Positions 1 to 10,150 of a DNA stretch of 64,000 nucleotides are shown one piece after another. A program made the position numbers and the translations under genes. The DNA is from a bacterium (GTDB lineage: Bacteria > SZUA-79 > Acidulodesulfobacterales > Acidulodesulfobacteraceae): positions 62,001 to 126,000 of the forward strand of contig JAJYDX010000004.1 of assembly GCA_021777135.1 (NCBI GenBank), in the 5' to 3' direction. The notes beneath the pieces are model-generated. The model was not told the DNA's origin. It saw only the letters and a program-made list of their open reading frames with translations, and did not search any database. Position 1 is the stretch's first letter, and each line of letters begins with the position of its first letter.

Positions 1-1
1 A

Positions 2-598
2 AATTACAAGCCTGAAGAGCTTGCGCCTATTTATGAAAGTGCTGGAGCTAGCGCTATTTCAGTTCTTACAGATAGAAAATTTTTTATGGGCAGACCTTCT
101 GATATTTTAAAAGTCAGAAATGTCGTAAAACTTCCCGTTCTAAGAAAAGATTTTATAATAGACTCAATCCAGGTTTTTGAATCTAAAATAATAGGAGCGG
201 ATGCTATTCTTTTAATTATCAAAGCATTGACCGAAGTCCAATATAAAAACCTTCTTGCGCTGGCTTCCGAACTTTCGTTAGAGGTTCTTACCGAAGTAGC
301 TGATGAAAAGGAACTTGAAACGGCTTATAAATATAATGCCGAGATTATCGGCATAAACAGCAGGGATTTAAGAACCTTCAAAACAGATTTATTTAAAACT
401 GCCGCTCTGGCAGAAAAAATACCACCTGGAAAATTGATTGTTGCCGAAAGCGGAATAAATGGAAGAGGCGATATAGAAATGCTTATGAAAAGAGGTATAA
501 ACTCTTTTCTTATAGGAGAAGCCATCGTTACTTCAAGCGATATCGTAAAAACATTGAAAGACTTTTTATTGCCTTATCCCATGAATAACTATATATAG
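2..598 (+). CDS. trpC: Indole-3-glycerol phosphate synthase, 5' end missing
   Basis: This is the C-terminal part of TrpC, which closes the indole ring by converting carboxyphenylamino-deoxyribulose phosphate to indoleglycerol phosphate in tryptophan synthesis. The frame is already open at base 2, so the true start lies upstream of the window. The visible part has typical TIM-barrel strand motifs: SAISVLTDRKFF, LPVLRKDFIID with the catalytic lysine, GADAILLI, LEVLTEV, IIGINSRDL and VAESGI. About 199 of the usual 250-265 residues are present. It is the first visible gene of a trpC-F-B-A run and is followed 13 bases later by trpF. Family assignment is secure; the N-terminus cannot be seen. Confidence 0.96.
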   Translation, partial: NYKPEELAPIYESAGASAISVLTDRKFFMGRPSDILKVRNVVKLPVLRKDFIIDSIQVFESKIIGADAILLIIKALTEVQYKNLLALASELSLEVLTEVADEKELETAYKYNAEIIGINSRDLRTFKTDLFKTAALAEKIPPGKLIVAESGINGRGDIEMLMKRGINSFLIGEAIVTSSDIVKTLKDFLLPYPMNNYI

Positions 599-611
599 AT
601 TTAAAATTAAT

Positions 612-1307
612 ATGTCAGATATTCCAAAGATTAAGATATGCGGTATAACTAATATTAACGATGCCTATAATGCATTAGATATGGGTGCCGACACGATAGG
701 TTTTGTTTTTTATAAAAAATCAAAAAGATATATTTCTCCTGAAGCCGCAAAAGTAATTATAGAAGAACTTAGAAAAACGGCAGGAAAAAATATAAAAAAT
801 TTCCTATCTGTTAAAAGAAATATTATAATTACTGGAGTCTTTGTAAACGAAGATCCTGAAAATATTAAAAAAATAGTCAAAGAATTGGATATTGACATAA
901 TTCAGTTATCAGGAAGGGAGTCTTCAGATTATTTAAAAGAATTGGATATTGATAAAAAATTAATTCTTAAAGCAGTTCATATTAAAGAAGAATCGGATTT
1001 AGATATGATTTATGAGTATAAGAAAGCCGGCGTTAATATTCTTATAGACGCATTCGTGGGAGAAGACGTGTACGGGGGGACTGGCATACCAGTCAACTTA
1101 AATATAATTAAACAATTAAATACACGCGATTTAATTCTAGCGGGCGGGATAGACCCCGATAATATAAAATATATAATTAAATCTATCGGTCCCTACGGGA
1201 TAGACCTTTCTTCAAAAATAGAAGATTTGCCTGGCATAAAGAATTACGATAAGATGGCGTTATTTTTTAAAAATTTCAGGAGAGCTTCATATGAAACTGC
1301 CAGATAA
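612..1307 (+). CDS. trpF: Phosphoribosylanthranilate isomerase
   Basis: TrpF isomerises N-(5'-phosphoribosyl)anthranilate in the tryptophan pathway, the step before TrpC. The 231-residue protein shows the family N-terminus KICGITN with the catalytic cysteine, the [13 protein letters not shown] strand, the ILIDAFVG region with the catalytic aspartate, and the C-terminal phosphate-binding motifs LAGGIDPDN and GIDLSSKIE. Its length is slightly above the usual 200-220 residues because of an extra charged stretch near residues 55-70. The ATG start lies 13 bases after trpC, and the 3' end overlaps trpB by 17 bases, which suggests translational coupling. Confidence 0.95.
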   Translation: MSDIPKIKICGITNINDAYNALDMGADTIGFVFYKKSKRYISPEAAKVIIEELRKTAGKNIKNFLSVKRNIIITGVFVNEDPENIKKIVKELDIDIIQLSGRESSDYLKELDIDKKLILKAVHIKEESDLDMIYEYKKAGVNILIDAFVGEDVYGGTGIPVNLNIIKQLNTRDLILAGGIDPDNIKYIIKSIGPYGIDLSSKIEDLPGIKNYDKMALFFKNFRRASYETAR

Positions 1308-2460
1308 TAAAGGTCATTTTGGAGAGTACGGCGGAAGGTATATTTCCGAAACATTAATGCCGGCCGTAATTGAGCTTGAAAAATTTTATAAAAAAATAAG
1401 AAACGATAAAAAATTCATAAAAGAATTCAATTATTATTTAAAAAATTATGTGGGAAGACCAAGCCCTCTGTATCTTGCTAAGAGACTTTCCGAGACGTAT
1501 AAGGCTGATATATATCTTAAGCGCGAAGATTTAAACCACACTGGAGCCCATAAAATAAATAATACTATTGGTCAGGCATTGCTTGCCGTCAAGATGGGCA
1601 AGAGAAGGATTATTGCTGAAACCGGCGCTGGACAGCACGGAGTTGCTACTGCTACCGTTTGCGCTTTATTCGATTTAGAGTGCGAAGTGTTTATGGGTAA
1701 GAAAGATGTAGAAAGGCAGAAGCAAAATGTTTTCAGGATGGAGCTTCTTGGGGCAAAAGTTAATCCTGTGGAATCAGGTTCGCAGACCTTAAAAGACGCT
1801 ATGAATGAGGCGTTAAGGGATTGGATAACTAATATTAAGACTACATATTACATGATAGGTACAGTTGCGGGGCCGCATCCCTATCCTTTAATAGTAAGAG
1901 ATTTTCAATCCGTTATAGGGAAAGAAGTTCTAAAGCAGCTTAAAAAACTACCAGATATTATGATAGCCTGTATTGGCGGCGGCAGTAATGCCATAGGGCT
2001 GTTTCACCCGTTTTTTAAATATTCCCAAGTCAAAATGTATGGCGTGGAAGCCGGAGGCTTAGGCATTCAAACCGGTATGCACGCCGCTTCTATTTCCGGA
2101 GGGATACCAGGAGTTTTACATGGAAATAAAACCTATCTCCTTCAGGATGAGTTCGGCAGGATTGCAGACGCACATTCTATCGCTGCGGGATTAGACTATC
2201 CCGGCGTTGGTCCAGAACACAGCTATTTTGCAGATGAAAAAAGGATTACATTTACCTCCGTAACAGACGATGAAGCGGTAGAAGCTTTTCAAATGTTATG
2301 CAAGCTGGAAGGCATTATTCCTGCGCTGGAAAGTTCCCACGCAGTCGCATATTTAGAGAAAATAAAAAAAGAAATAAAAGGAAAAACTGTAGTTATTAAT
2401 CTTTCAGGCAGGGGAGATAAGGATATGCATACAATTTCGGAGTATCTTTCAAATGAATAA
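1291..2460 (+). CDS. trpB: Tryptophan synthase beta subunit
   Basis: TrpB condenses indole with serine using pyridoxal phosphate and forms the alpha2-beta2 tryptophan synthase with TrpA. The 389-residue protein has the PLP lysine at about residue 88 in HTGAHKIN, the indole/serine loop ETGAGQHG, the phosphate-binding loop IGGGSNAIG, and the C-terminal NLSGRGDKD. Length and motif order match the standard TrpB1 class. The ATG start is preceded by an AGGAGAG ribosome-binding site inside the end of trpF. The end overlaps trpA by 8 bases, as expected for two subunits made in equal amounts. Confidence 0.98.
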   Translation: MKLPDNKGHFGEYGGRYISETLMPAVIELEKFYKKIRNDKKFIKEFNYYLKNYVGRPSPLYLAKRLSETYKADIYLKREDLNHTGAHKINNTIGQALLAVKMGKRRIIAETGAGQHGVATATVCALFDLECEVFMGKKDVERQKQNVFRMELLGAKVNPVESGSQTLKDAMNEALRDWITNIKTTYYMIGTVAGPHPYPLIVRDFQSVIGKEVLKQLKKLPDIMIACIGGGSNAIGLFHPFFKYSQVKMYGVEAGGLGIQTGMHAASISGGIPGVLHGNKTYLLQDEFGRIADAHSIAAGLDYPGVGPEHSYFADEKRITFTSVTDDEAVEAFQMLCKLEGIIPALESSHAVAYLEKIKKEIKGKTVVINLSGRGDKDMHTISEYLSNE

Positions 2461-3271
2461 AATGCAAAAAAAAATAAAAGAGAATAAAATAGATAAAACG
2501 TTTAAAAGATTGAAGTCGGAAAATAAAACCGCTTTTATACCTTTTATATCTATCGGCGATCCTGATATGGAAACATCGTTGGAAATAGCTAAAACATTGA
2601 TTAAAAACGGTGCAGATATTATAGAGCTTGGTTTTCCTTTCTCCGACCCCATGGCAGACGGTAAAGTAATTCAAAGATCTTATGAAAGAGCACTGAAAAA
2701 CAAAATTTCAATGGAAGACGCATTTAATTTTATAAAACGTCTTAAGAGCTTTAAGGATATTCCGATAATTTTTTTTACTTATTATAACCCTGTTTTCATA
2801 TTAGGCGAAAAATTTTCGGAAGATGCTAGTAATGCTGGAATTGACGGTATTCTGGTTGTTGATTTGCCGCCAGAAGAAAGTTATGAGTTAACAAGATACA
2901 TTAAGCCTAAGAATATATATCAGATTTACCTCCTGGCTCCTACGACCGGAAAAGAAAGGATGAAGCAGATATTGTCGCATGCTAACGGTTTCGTGTATTA
3001 CGTGAGTGTGACCGGAGTCACAGGGGCAAGACAAAGCCTGCCGGAAACAATTAAGTCTAAGGTTAAGGAAATTAAAGATATAAGCTCTATACCTGTCGGG
3101 GTAGGTTTTGGCATATCGTCAAAAGAGCAGGCAAACGATATCGGGAAATCGGCTGATGCCATAATAATTGGCTCTAAAATAATTCAATTTATAGAAGATA
3201 ACATTAACGATAAAAAAGCAATAATCCAAAAAATAGCAGAATTTTCTTCAGATATAAAATCTGGTTTATAA
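2453..3271 (+). CDS. trpA: Tryptophan synthase alpha subunit
   Basis: TrpA cleaves indoleglycerol phosphate to indole and glyceraldehyde 3-phosphate and channels indole to TrpB. The 272-residue TIM barrel contains the catalytic glutamate at about residue 58 and aspartate at about residue 69 within [13 protein letters not shown], the [10 protein letters not shown] strand, the LVVDLPPEE strand and the phosphate-binding GVGFGISS region. The start ATG overlaps the trpB end. Three in-frame ATG-like positions lie close together, but the first fits the overlap and the usual N-terminal extension. It is the last trp gene here; accD follows 9 bases later, probably in the same transcript. Confidence 0.97.
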   Translation: MNKMQKKIKENKIDKTFKRLKSENKTAFIPFISIGDPDMETSLEIAKTLIKNGADIIELGFPFSDPMADGKVIQRSYERALKNKISMEDAFNFIKRLKSFKDIPIIFFTYYNPVFILGEKFSEDASNAGIDGILVVDLPPEESYELTRYIKPKNIYQIYLLAPTTGKERMKQILSHANGFVYYVSVTGVTGARQSLPETIKSKVKEIKDISSIPVGVGFGISSKEQANDIGKSADAIIIGSKIIQFIEDNINDKKAIIQKIAEFSSDIKSGL

Positions 3272-3280
3272 ATATAATAT

Positions 3281-4132
3281 ATGCTTTTATTTAAATCAAG
3301 AAACGGCAAAAAAGAACAAGGCAAACCCGTCATACCGGAAGGTTTATGGATTAAATGTCCAAGTTGCAGCGAAATTATATACAAAAAAGAATTAGAAAGA
3401 AACCTTGAGGTTTGTCCTAAATGCAACTATCATTTCAGGCTTAAGGCGATTAGGAGAATAGAAATAATATTTGATGAAGGCAGTTTCAAGGAACTTTTTC
3501 AAGATATAAAGCCAATAGATATACTTAATTTTACCGATACCAAAAAGTACAAAGACAGGATTAAGGAAGATGTCGACAAAACTGGGCTTTCTGATGCCGT
3601 AGTCGCTGGCGAGGGAAATATACATGGAATAAGAGTGGCATCCTCTATTTTCGATTTTAATTTTATGGGCGGTTCTATGGGAAGGGTTGCGGGGGAAAAG
3701 ATTAAAAAGACATTTGAATACGCTTCTGCAAATAAACTTCCGGTAATAATTTTTTCGTCTTCGGGAGGTGCAAGAATGCAGGAAGGGATTTATTCCCTTA
3801 TGCAGATGTCAAAGACGGTGGCGCTTGTTTCTGAATTTAACGCGACCGGCCTTCCATATATATCCGTTTTGACCGATCCTACCACCGGAGGCGTATCGGC
3901 AAGCTTTGCTTCTATAGGCGACGTTATAATAGCGGAGCCTAAAGCGCTCATAGGGTTTGCAGGGCCGAGAGTTATAGAGAAAACTATCCATCAAAGTCTT
4001 CCTGAGGGATTTCAGAGATCTGAATATCTATTGGAACATGGTATGATAGATATGATTGTAGAAAGAAAAGATTTAAGAGACGTCTTAAGGAACCTGTTGC
4101 TTCTATTTGTAAATGAGCGGGTAAATGAATAA
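3281..4132 (+). CDS. accD: Acetyl-CoA carboxylase carboxyltransferase beta subunit
   Basis: AccD is the beta half of the carboxyltransferase that moves carboxyl from biotin to acetyl-CoA, giving malonyl-CoA for fatty acid synthesis. The 283-residue protein starts with the bacterial zinc ribbon: C26-P-S-C29 and C45-P-K-C48. The crotonase-fold core follows, with FDFNFMGGSMG, SSSGGARMQEG, LTDPTTGGVSASFA and FAGPRVIE. Length is typical. The trpA-accD-folC order is common in proteobacteria. The gene ends overlapping folC by 8 bases. No clear ribosome-binding site precedes the ATG. Confidence 0.97.
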   Translation: MLLFKSRNGKKEQGKPVIPEGLWIKCPSCSEIIYKKELERNLEVCPKCNYHFRLKAIRRIEIIFDEGSFKELFQDIKPIDILNFTDTKKYKDRIKEDVDKTGLSDAVVAGEGNIHGIRVASSIFDFNFMGGSMGRVAGEKIKKTFEYASANKLPVIIFSSSGGARMQEGIYSLMQMSKTVALVSEFNATGLPYISVLTDPTTGGVSASFASIGDVIIAEPKALIGFAGPRVIEKTIHQSLPEGFQRSEYLLEHGMIDMIVERKDLRDVLRNLLLLFVNERVNE

Positions 4133-5429
4133 GCAGGTAAGTACTTTAGATGCTATATATGGTTTAACCGGCTTTTCAATGAATTTCGGTCTTGAACGAA
4201 TAAAGACATTAATGAAATATGCCGGCAATCCGCAGGACAAGTTAAAAACGATACATATCGCTGGAACTAACGGAAAAGGATCGGTAAGCCGTTTTATTTA
4301 TAGTATTTTAGAGGAGCACGGTTTAAATGTCGGGCTTTATACTTCTCCGCATTTAATAACTTTTTCCGAAAGAATTATTGCTTCCGGAGAAAAAATAGCC
4401 AATAATGACTTAGAAAGGCTGAATATTTTTTTTAATAGGATAATTTCGGAAAAAGATGATTTTAAAAAATTAGGCCCTCCCTCTTTTTTCGAACTTACCA
4501 CAGCCATATGTTTTCAGTATTTTTATGAAAAAAATGTTGATATAGCCGTTATAGAAGCGGGTTTAGGAGGCAGATTAGACGCAACTAATATAATCAACAG
4601 ACCTCTTCTTTCCGTGATTACTAATATATCTATGGACCACAAAGATATATTAGGCAATTCTCTTAAAAAAATTGCGCTTGAAAAAGCCGGTATAATTAAA
4701 AAGAATTCACTGGTCGTTTGCGGCGAAAAAAAAAGAGGAATTTCTAATTTAATAAAAGATTGCGCTTTAAGTTTAAATACCGCGTATTTTTCTTCTAACG
4801 ATGTTAGAATATTTAAAAAGGGATATTTATATAATTATAGAGGACTTAATGCCGAAATAAAAAACATAAAAATGCCGAATCTTGCTTCATATCAGAAATA
4901 TAATTTAAAACTTAGCCTTTTATCCATAGAAGTCCTTTATGAATATTTTAAAAAAAGTATCAAGATAGAATTAAACTATAATTCGATAATAAAAGGCATA
5001 TTAAAATTCAAAAATGAAGGACGCTTTGAAGTAATCAAGTATAAAAATAACGTTATAGTTTTAGATGGAGCCCATAATCCAGACGGAATTAAAAATCTTA
5101 TTATTTCTTTAAGAAAAAATTTTAAAAAAAATAATTTTATAATTATTTTTGCGGTTATGAAAGATAAGGACTATAAAACAATTCTTAGAAGGCTTTCGGT
5201 TCTCGAAGGAAAGATTATTTTTGCGGGTTTAAAAAGCGACAGGGCTTTAAGCGGGAGTGAATTAGAAGAATTCTCCAGTAGAAATCATTATTTTAAAAAA
5301 ATTTTTTTAGCAGAAGACATAAAAGAGGCTTTAAATATAGCGGTTAATAACAAAAAAGAGGATGATATAATAATTGTCTGCGGCTCTTTATATCTCATAG
5401 GGGAATTTAAAAAAAATATTATAAATTAA
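4125..5429 (+). CDS. folC: Folylpolyglutamate synthase / dihydrofolate synthase
   Basis: FolC adds glutamate to folates, and in many bacteria also joins dihydropteroate to glutamate. It belongs to the Mur-ligase family. The 434-residue protein has the ATP-binding loop GTNGKGS at about 47-53, the YTSPHL segment, the VIEAGLGGRLDATN region, a metal-binding histidine in ISMDHKDILG and the domain-boundary motif LDGAHNPDG. The start overlaps accD by 8 bases. Sequence alone cannot tell whether it has one or both activities. It ends 15 bases before lptD. Confidence 0.94.
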   Translation: MNKQVSTLDAIYGLTGFSMNFGLERIKTLMKYAGNPQDKLKTIHIAGTNGKGSVSRFIYSILEEHGLNVGLYTSPHLITFSERIIASGEKIANNDLERLNIFFNRIISEKDDFKKLGPPSFFELTTAICFQYFYEKNVDIAVIEAGLGGRLDATNIINRPLLSVITNISMDHKDILGNSLKKIALEKAGIIKKNSLVVCGEKKRGISNLIKDCALSLNTAYFSSNDVRIFKKGYLYNYRGLNAEIKNIKMPNLASYQKYNLKLSLLSIEVLYEYFKKSIKIELNYNSIIKGILKFKNEGRFEVIKYKNNVIVLDGAHNPDGIKNLIISLRKNFKKNNFIIIFAVMKDKDYKTILRRLSVLEGKIIFAGLKSDRALSGSELEEFSSRNHYFKKIFLAEDIKEALNIAVNNKKEDDIIIVCGSLYLIGEFKKNIIN

Positions 5430-5444
5430 TTTACTTTTAATTTT

Positions 5445-7688
5445 ATGAAAAAGATTTTCTCCGCTATTATTTTTTTGGCGATTTTATGCTCGTTAAACGT
5501 CTTTAGGGTTAAGGTTTTATATGCGTTAGAACCGGAAGTTATTCCCATACATATTTTAGCGGACAAAGTAATTTATAATAAGAACAATCATACCTATATT
5601 TTTACCGGAAAAGTAATAATCACACGTAAAAAATTCACTTTAAAAGCTGACAAAGTAATTTATTTTTACAAAACAGATTATGCCGTTGCTACCGGAAGCG
5701 TTATAGTAAATTCAAAAGGAACAGTTACAAAAGCTAGAAAACTTAAGGTATATTTAAAAAACAGAATAGGTACCATATATAATTCTCATATACACTATTT
5801 AAACAAGAATATTTATGTTTACGGCGATAAAATTTATCACAAGGGCAATGGATTTTATCAGGTTAAGAACGGATATCTGACTTCATGCAAAAGGAATCCT
5901 CCTTCGTGGAAGTTATATTCATCTTTTTCTGATATATATGAAGGCAGTTACGCATATTCTTTTAATTCTATATTTTATATTCATAACCTGCCTATTTTAT
6001 ATTTGCCGATTATGATAACTCCTATCAAGAATAAGAAGTCATCGGGTCTTTTAATACCTACGGTTGGATACAGTTCCCTTACCGGATATCAGGCTGGAGA
6101 GGGTTATTATTTCGATTTAGGCAGATCTCAAGACTTAACTTACAATTTAAATTATTACAGTTACCTTGGTATTGGAAACTCCCTGAAATACAGGTATAGT
6201 CTTAATCCGTATTCGCATGGTTCTATTTATGGTTTTTATATGCATGAGGGGAATAATCAAAAAAGTTATTCCATGACCGCTAATTTGACACGGTATCTTC
6301 TGTTTTCCCATAATATGGATTTTTTTGGCAATCTGGCAGTTAAAACCAATTTAAATATTCCTTCCGATAATTCATTTTATACAGATTTTTCTACAAGCGT
6401 CTATCAGATGACGAAAAACAGATTGTCTTCTAATTTTTCTGCTACTTATGATTTTGACGGTTATTCAACAAGGATGAACTTCCTTAGGTTAGATAACTTA
6501 TTTATTCCAAATTATGCCACGGTTGACGAGTATCCGGCTTTTACACTGGACGGACAATCCAAACTCGGAGATTTTTTAAATTATCCTTTATATTTGAATT
6601 TACATTCATCGTTTGATGTCTTTAGAAGTCCCGCATATCTGAACGATGAAAGATTAGACTTGTATCCTCAGGCTTATATGCCGCTTAGACTTATAAGAGG
6701 CATTCATATAACTCCTAAGATAGGAATAAGGGATACCGGTTATTTTAACATTGCGAATGGGTATTCCGGCATATCTTCAGACGACAAGAACAGGCAGGTT
6801 TATTACGCTTCGTTAAACGACAATACGACCCTGTTTAATGACTATAAAATATCTTCTAAAAATAATAGCGGTTACCTAGCTTTTTTAACACCATACGTAA
6901 ATTATAATCTTGTCAGGCCGGTCAATCAATCCGGCGTTCCTTTGATCGACCAGACCGATTATATTCCTAAAGAAAGCGCGTTCAAATACGGCTTTAATTT
7001 TAACTTAGAGGGCTATACGAACAAAGGCATTAATAATCTGCTTAGATTCAGTATTTATCAGTATCATTCTATCTCGGGCAATTTTATAAATCCTGTTAAT
7101 TATTTTGATTATGACAACGCAAATTCAGATATTATCACTAGAATAAAAGTGCATCCTATTTCAAATGTATATTTTTTCGGAAACGGAAGTTACGACGATT
7201 ATAATTATATATTTCATGATTATAATATTAGTTCCCAGATTAAGGATTTTAGAAAAGATTCTTTTGGCATAGGATATACTGAGATAAACGATGTTCAGGG
7301 TTACCTAACGGCTTTAAATATGTTTAATTCTACAAATCCGAATATATTTCCGCAGACGTCTTCTGTAATTACCAGTTTAAATACCCTGTCTTACACCAGC
7401 TTGTCCGCTAATCTCAATATTATAGGCAACTTTAGCGTTGATACTACTGAAAATATAGACCTGACAGTTCATAAAGATATATCAAATTCTATAGGAGTAT
7501 CGTATCAGGCTGGATGCGTAGGTTTTATGGCAAATTATATGAATCTGCCGTATTTCCACCAATGGGCGTTTTCCTTCGGCTTGGTACTTAGAGGTCTGGG
7601 AACATATGGTTTTGGCAATATGATTTCTCCGGGAGCTTCAGCCCAAGGCATGGCGGCGAACGCGCCTGGTTTTAATAACGGGTTGTAA
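5445..7688 (+). CDS. lptD: LPS-assembly outer membrane protein LptD
   Basis: LptD is the outer-membrane beta-barrel that, with LptE, inserts lipopolysaccharide into the outer leaflet. The 747-residue protein begins with a signal peptide of about 27 residues (MKKIFS, then a hydrophobic core). An OstA/LptA-like jellyroll follows, with alternating ADKVIY and TGKV motifs at about 35-110. The barrel begins with the family segment NLPILYLPI and SSGLLIPTVGYS, then many aromatic beta-strands with Y/F-rich ends. A cysteine in LTSCKRNP is one of the few cysteines available for disulfides. Its presence indicates an LPS-bearing outer membrane. No lptE or surA is adjacent. Confidence 0.92.
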   Translation: MKKIFSAIIFLAILCSLNVFRVKVLYALEPEVIPIHILADKVIYNKNNHTYIFTGKVIITRKKFTLKADKVIYFYKTDYAVATGSVIVNSKGTVTKARKLKVYLKNRIGTIYNSHIHYLNKNIYVYGDKIYHKGNGFYQVKNGYLTSCKRNPPSWKLYSSFSDIYEGSYAYSFNSIFYIHNLPILYLPIMITPIKNKKSSGLLIPTVGYSSLTGYQAGEGYYFDLGRSQDLTYNLNYYSYLGIGNSLKYRYSLNPYSHGSIYGFYMHEGNNQKSYSMTANLTRYLLFSHNMDFFGNLAVKTNLNIPSDNSFYTDFSTSVYQMTKNRLSSNFSATYDFDGYSTRMNFLRLDNLFIPNYATVDEYPAFTLDGQSKLGDFLNYPLYLNLHSSFDVFRSPAYLNDERLDLYPQAYMPLRLIRGIHITPKIGIRDTGYFNIANGYSGISSDDKNRQVYYASLNDNTTLFNDYKISSKNNSGYLAFLTPYVNYNLVRPVNQSGVPLIDQTDYIPKESAFKYGFNFNLEGYTNKGINNLLRFSIYQYHSISGNFINPVNYFDYDNANSDIITRIKVHPISNVYFFGNGSYDDYNYIFHDYNISSQIKDFRKDSFGIGYTEINDVQGYLTALNMFNSTNPNIFPQTSSVITSLNTLSYTSLSANLNIIGNFSVDTTENIDLTVHKDISNSIGVSYQAGCVGFMANYMNLPYFHQWAFSFGLVLRGLGTYGFGNMISPGASAQGMAANAPGFNNGL

Positions 7689-7738
7689 TATCTTGACGGT
7701 TTAAACTTAGTGTAAAATATAACAGTTATAATATATTT

Positions 7739-8746
7739 ATGAAAACATATTTAGTAACCGGCGGTTTCGGCTTTATAGGGTCCAACTTTATACGTTATAT
7801 TCTTGACGAACAAAAAGACGTCTTTATAATTAACGTTGATAATATCACATATGCGGCGAATCCTGAAAATCTTTCAGGTTATTCCACAAATTATAAGTTT
7901 TATAAAACCGATATTTCGGATAAGACTGCTTTATCTAAAGTCTTTAACGAAAACAAGATAGATTGCGTGGTCAATTTCGCTGCTGAATCGCACGTTGACA
8001 GGTCTATAGCCGACCCGGGTATTTTTATTAAAACCAATATTGAGGGGACTCTAAATCTATTGGAATTATCAATGGCACATAACATAGGCAAATTCCTTCA
8101 AATTTCTACGGACGAGGTCTATGGTTCGCTTGGCGAAACCGGAAAATTCAGCGAAGAAACTTGTGTTTCACCGCGCAGCCCTTATTCTGCTTCAAAAGCT
8201 GGAGCCGATATGCTTGCCATGTCTTTTTTTCATACATATAATATGCCAGTTTTAATATCGAGATGTTCCAATAATTACGGACCGTATCAATTTCCTGAAA
8301 AATTGATGCCCTTAGTTATAATAAACGCGATAAATGATAAGGATATACCATTATACGGGGACGGAAAGAATATTAGAGACTGGATACATGTTTCCGATCA
8401 CGTTAAAGGTATATGCTTAGTTTTAGATAAAGGGAAATTCGGAGAGGTTTATAATATAGGCGGCGATTCCGAGGCTGAAAACATAGATATAATAACATAT
8501 ATATTAAATAAGCTTAATAAGCCGCATTCTTTAATAAAGTATGTTAAAGACAGACAGGGGCATGACAGAAGATATGCCATGGATTTTCATAAAATTAATG
8601 GGGAAATGGGATTTTTACCGGAATACAATATAGAAAAGGGCATAGATTCTACTATAAATTGGTATATAAAAAACGAAAGCTGGTGGCGGAAAATATTATC
8701 CGGAAATTACAAGGATTATTATAAAAAAATGTATGAAAACAGGTGA
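7739..8746 (+). CDS. rfbB: dTDP-glucose 4,6-dehydratase
   Basis: RfbB (RmlB) makes dTDP-4-keto-6-deoxyglucose, the second step of dTDP-rhamnose synthesis for LPS or other surface glycans. The 335-residue extended short-chain dehydrogenase has the NAD-binding motif GGFGFIGS at 8-15, the catalytic TDE triad at about 124-126, Y149 and K153 in YSASK, and NNYGPYQFPEKL and RDWIHVSDH downstream. The next gene, rfbD, is 9 bases away. The companion genes rfbA and rfbC are not in the window. A TTGACG element at 7693-7698 with an A/T-rich -10 region may be part of its promoter, but this is weak. Confidence 0.96.
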   Translation: MKTYLVTGGFGFIGSNFIRYILDEQKDVFIINVDNITYAANPENLSGYSTNYKFYKTDISDKTALSKVFNENKIDCVVNFAAESHVDRSIADPGIFIKTNIEGTLNLLELSMAHNIGKFLQISTDEVYGSLGETGKFSEETCVSPRSPYSASKAGADMLAMSFFHTYNMPVLISRCSNNYGPYQFPEKLMPLVIINAINDKDIPLYGDGKNIRDWIHVSDHVKGICLVLDKGKFGEVYNIGGDSEAENIDIITYILNKLNKPHSLIKYVKDRQGHDRRYAMDFHKINGEMGFLPEYNIEKGIDSTINWYIKNESWWRKILSGNYKDYYKKMYENR

Positions 8747-8755
8747 GGTTTTATA

Positions 8756-9622
8756 ATGTTAAAGATTGCTCTTATAGGTTCAACGGGCATGCTTGGCATA
8801 GACGTTAATTCCGCATTTAAAGGGGTTAATTGTCTTATCAAGAATTATAATTCCAAAAATTTAGATATAGCGGATGCTCGGTCGGTTAGTGAAGCTTTTA
8901 ACGTTTTTCAACCAGATTATATTATTAATTGTGCCGCTTATACAAATGTGGACGGAGCTGAAACTGAAAAAGAAAAAGCGGAAGCCGTTAATAATACAGG
9001 AGTGAAAAATTTAGCCGATTCGGCTTTAAATATAGGCTCAAGAATAATACATTTAAGCACTGACTATGTGTTTGACGGGTCTAAAAATTTGCCTTACACT
9101 GAAGACGATGCGGTTAATCCCCTAAACGAATATGGACTTTCTAAGCTCAGAGGAGAAGAAGCTTTAAAAAAATCAGGGGCAAGCTATATAATATTAAGAA
9201 CGTCATGGTTATACGGCAAAAACGGTAAGAATTTCGTGAACACGATTTTAAAAGCGGCGGATACAAAAAAAACAATAGAAGTCGTGGACGATCAGTTCGG
9301 TAGTCCCACTTACACTAAAGACGTTGCCTATGCTATATCGGAAATAATTATAAAAGATAATTCCAAGAATGAAATCTATCATCTTACTAACCATGGTAAT
9401 ACCTCATGGTATAAATTTGCCGTTGAAATAGTTAAGGTTTTCAAAAGGACTAATTGCGAAATTATACCTGTATCCTCTGATAAATTTTTAAGACCCGCTA
9501 ACAGGCCGGCTTACAGCATACTAGATAATTCTAAAATTAAAGAAGATTATAATATTGAACTAAGACCATGGAAAGATGCCCTTAAAAAATATTGCAGCGA
9601 TATAGGATATTTTATTATTTGA
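8756..9622 (+). CDS. rfbD: dTDP-4-dehydrorhamnose reductase
   Basis: RfbD (RmlD) performs the last step to dTDP-L-rhamnose with NAD(P)H. The 288-residue short-chain dehydrogenase has GSTGMLG at 8-14, the INCAAYTNVDGAE motif, HLSTDYVFDG at about 99-108 and the catalytic Y126/K130 in EYGLSK. PTYTKDVA and RPANRPAYSILD near the C-terminus are typical for the family. It is co-directional with rfbB and overlaps the -35 element of the promoter proposed for the following cytochrome gene. Confidence 0.95.
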   Translation: MLKIALIGSTGMLGIDVNSAFKGVNCLIKNYNSKNLDIADARSVSEAFNVFQPDYIINCAAYTNVDGAETEKEKAEAVNNTGVKNLADSALNIGSRIIHLSTDYVFDGSKNLPYTEDDAVNPLNEYGLSKLRGEEALKKSGASYIILRTSWLYGKNGKNFVNTILKAADTKKTIEVVDDQFGSPTYTKDVAYAISEIIIKDNSKNEIYHLTNHGNTSWYKFAVEIVKVFKRTNCEIIPVSSDKFLRPANRPAYSILDNSKIKEDYNIELRPWKDALKKYCSDIGYFII

Positions 9623-9646
9623 AAAATTTTAATTAAGATATATAAT
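9619..9646 (+). promoter_or_regulatory. Sigma70-type promoter for the cytochrome gene
   Basis: TTGAAA at 9619-9624 and TATAAT at 9641-9646 are separated by 16 bases, a near-consensus pair that overlaps the end of rfbD. A leader of about 50 bases leads to the ATG at 9705, which has a strong AAGAAGGGGG ribosome-binding site. With the terminator at 10151 this makes the cytochrome a likely single-gene transcript. Confidence 0.5.
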
Positions 9647-9704
9647 TATAATACATAAATTAGTCATTAAAATATTTAATTTACGGTCTTAAGAAGGGGG
9701 CTTT

Positions 9705-10118
9705 ATGAAGAAGTTAATTTTAGCTGTTTTTTTAATTTTAGCGTTTTTTTTAACAGCCGGTATTTTATTTTCTTCGAATGCTAATGCCAATATGAAGAAT
9801 AAAATGATATCAAAAAATTTAAAATTGATAAATAAGGGTAAGAAGCTGTTTTATTCTAAGAATGTAGGGACCAACGGTTTTTCATGCGCTTCTTGTCATG
9901 TTTTCAGTGCCGGAACCTATATAAATTTACATGGAAGGGGAATGGTTATCAGACCTATTAAAAATGCGGGAAAAAATATGGCTAAATTCGATAAGATGCA
10001 CCATATGAATATGTCCGTTAAAATGAAAGACAAAATGTGCGTTAAATTTGCTCTAAAGGGTCATATATCTAAAAACGGTTTGAACGCGTTAACCGCATAT
10101 GTGAATTCCTTAAAATAA
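9705..10118 (+). CDS. Small secreted monohaem c-type cytochrome
   Basis: The 137-residue protein has a signal peptide (MKKLILAV to about residue 28, ending SNANA) and one haem c attachment motif, CASCH, at about 61-65, in the context GKKLFY...FSCASCH usual for class I cytochromes c. The C-terminal half is rich in methionine and lysine (MHHMNMSVKMKDKM), giving several possible axial methionines, and ends with the helix LNALTAYVNSLK. It is probably periplasmic and carries electrons between respiratory components. The partner cannot be named: neighbours are sugar-nucleotide genes and a membrane protein. It has its own promoter and terminator, so it is probably regulated separately. Confidence 0.8.
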   Translation: MKKLILAVFLILAFFLTAGILFSSNANANMKNKMISKNLKLINKGKKLFYSKNVGTNGFSCASCHVFSAGTYINLHGRGMVIRPIKNAGKNMAKFDKMHHMNMSVKMKDKMCVKFALKGHISKNGLNALTAYVNSLK

Positions 10119-10150
10119 CAGAACCTTAAGATAAGTTCAATAAATTCGTT

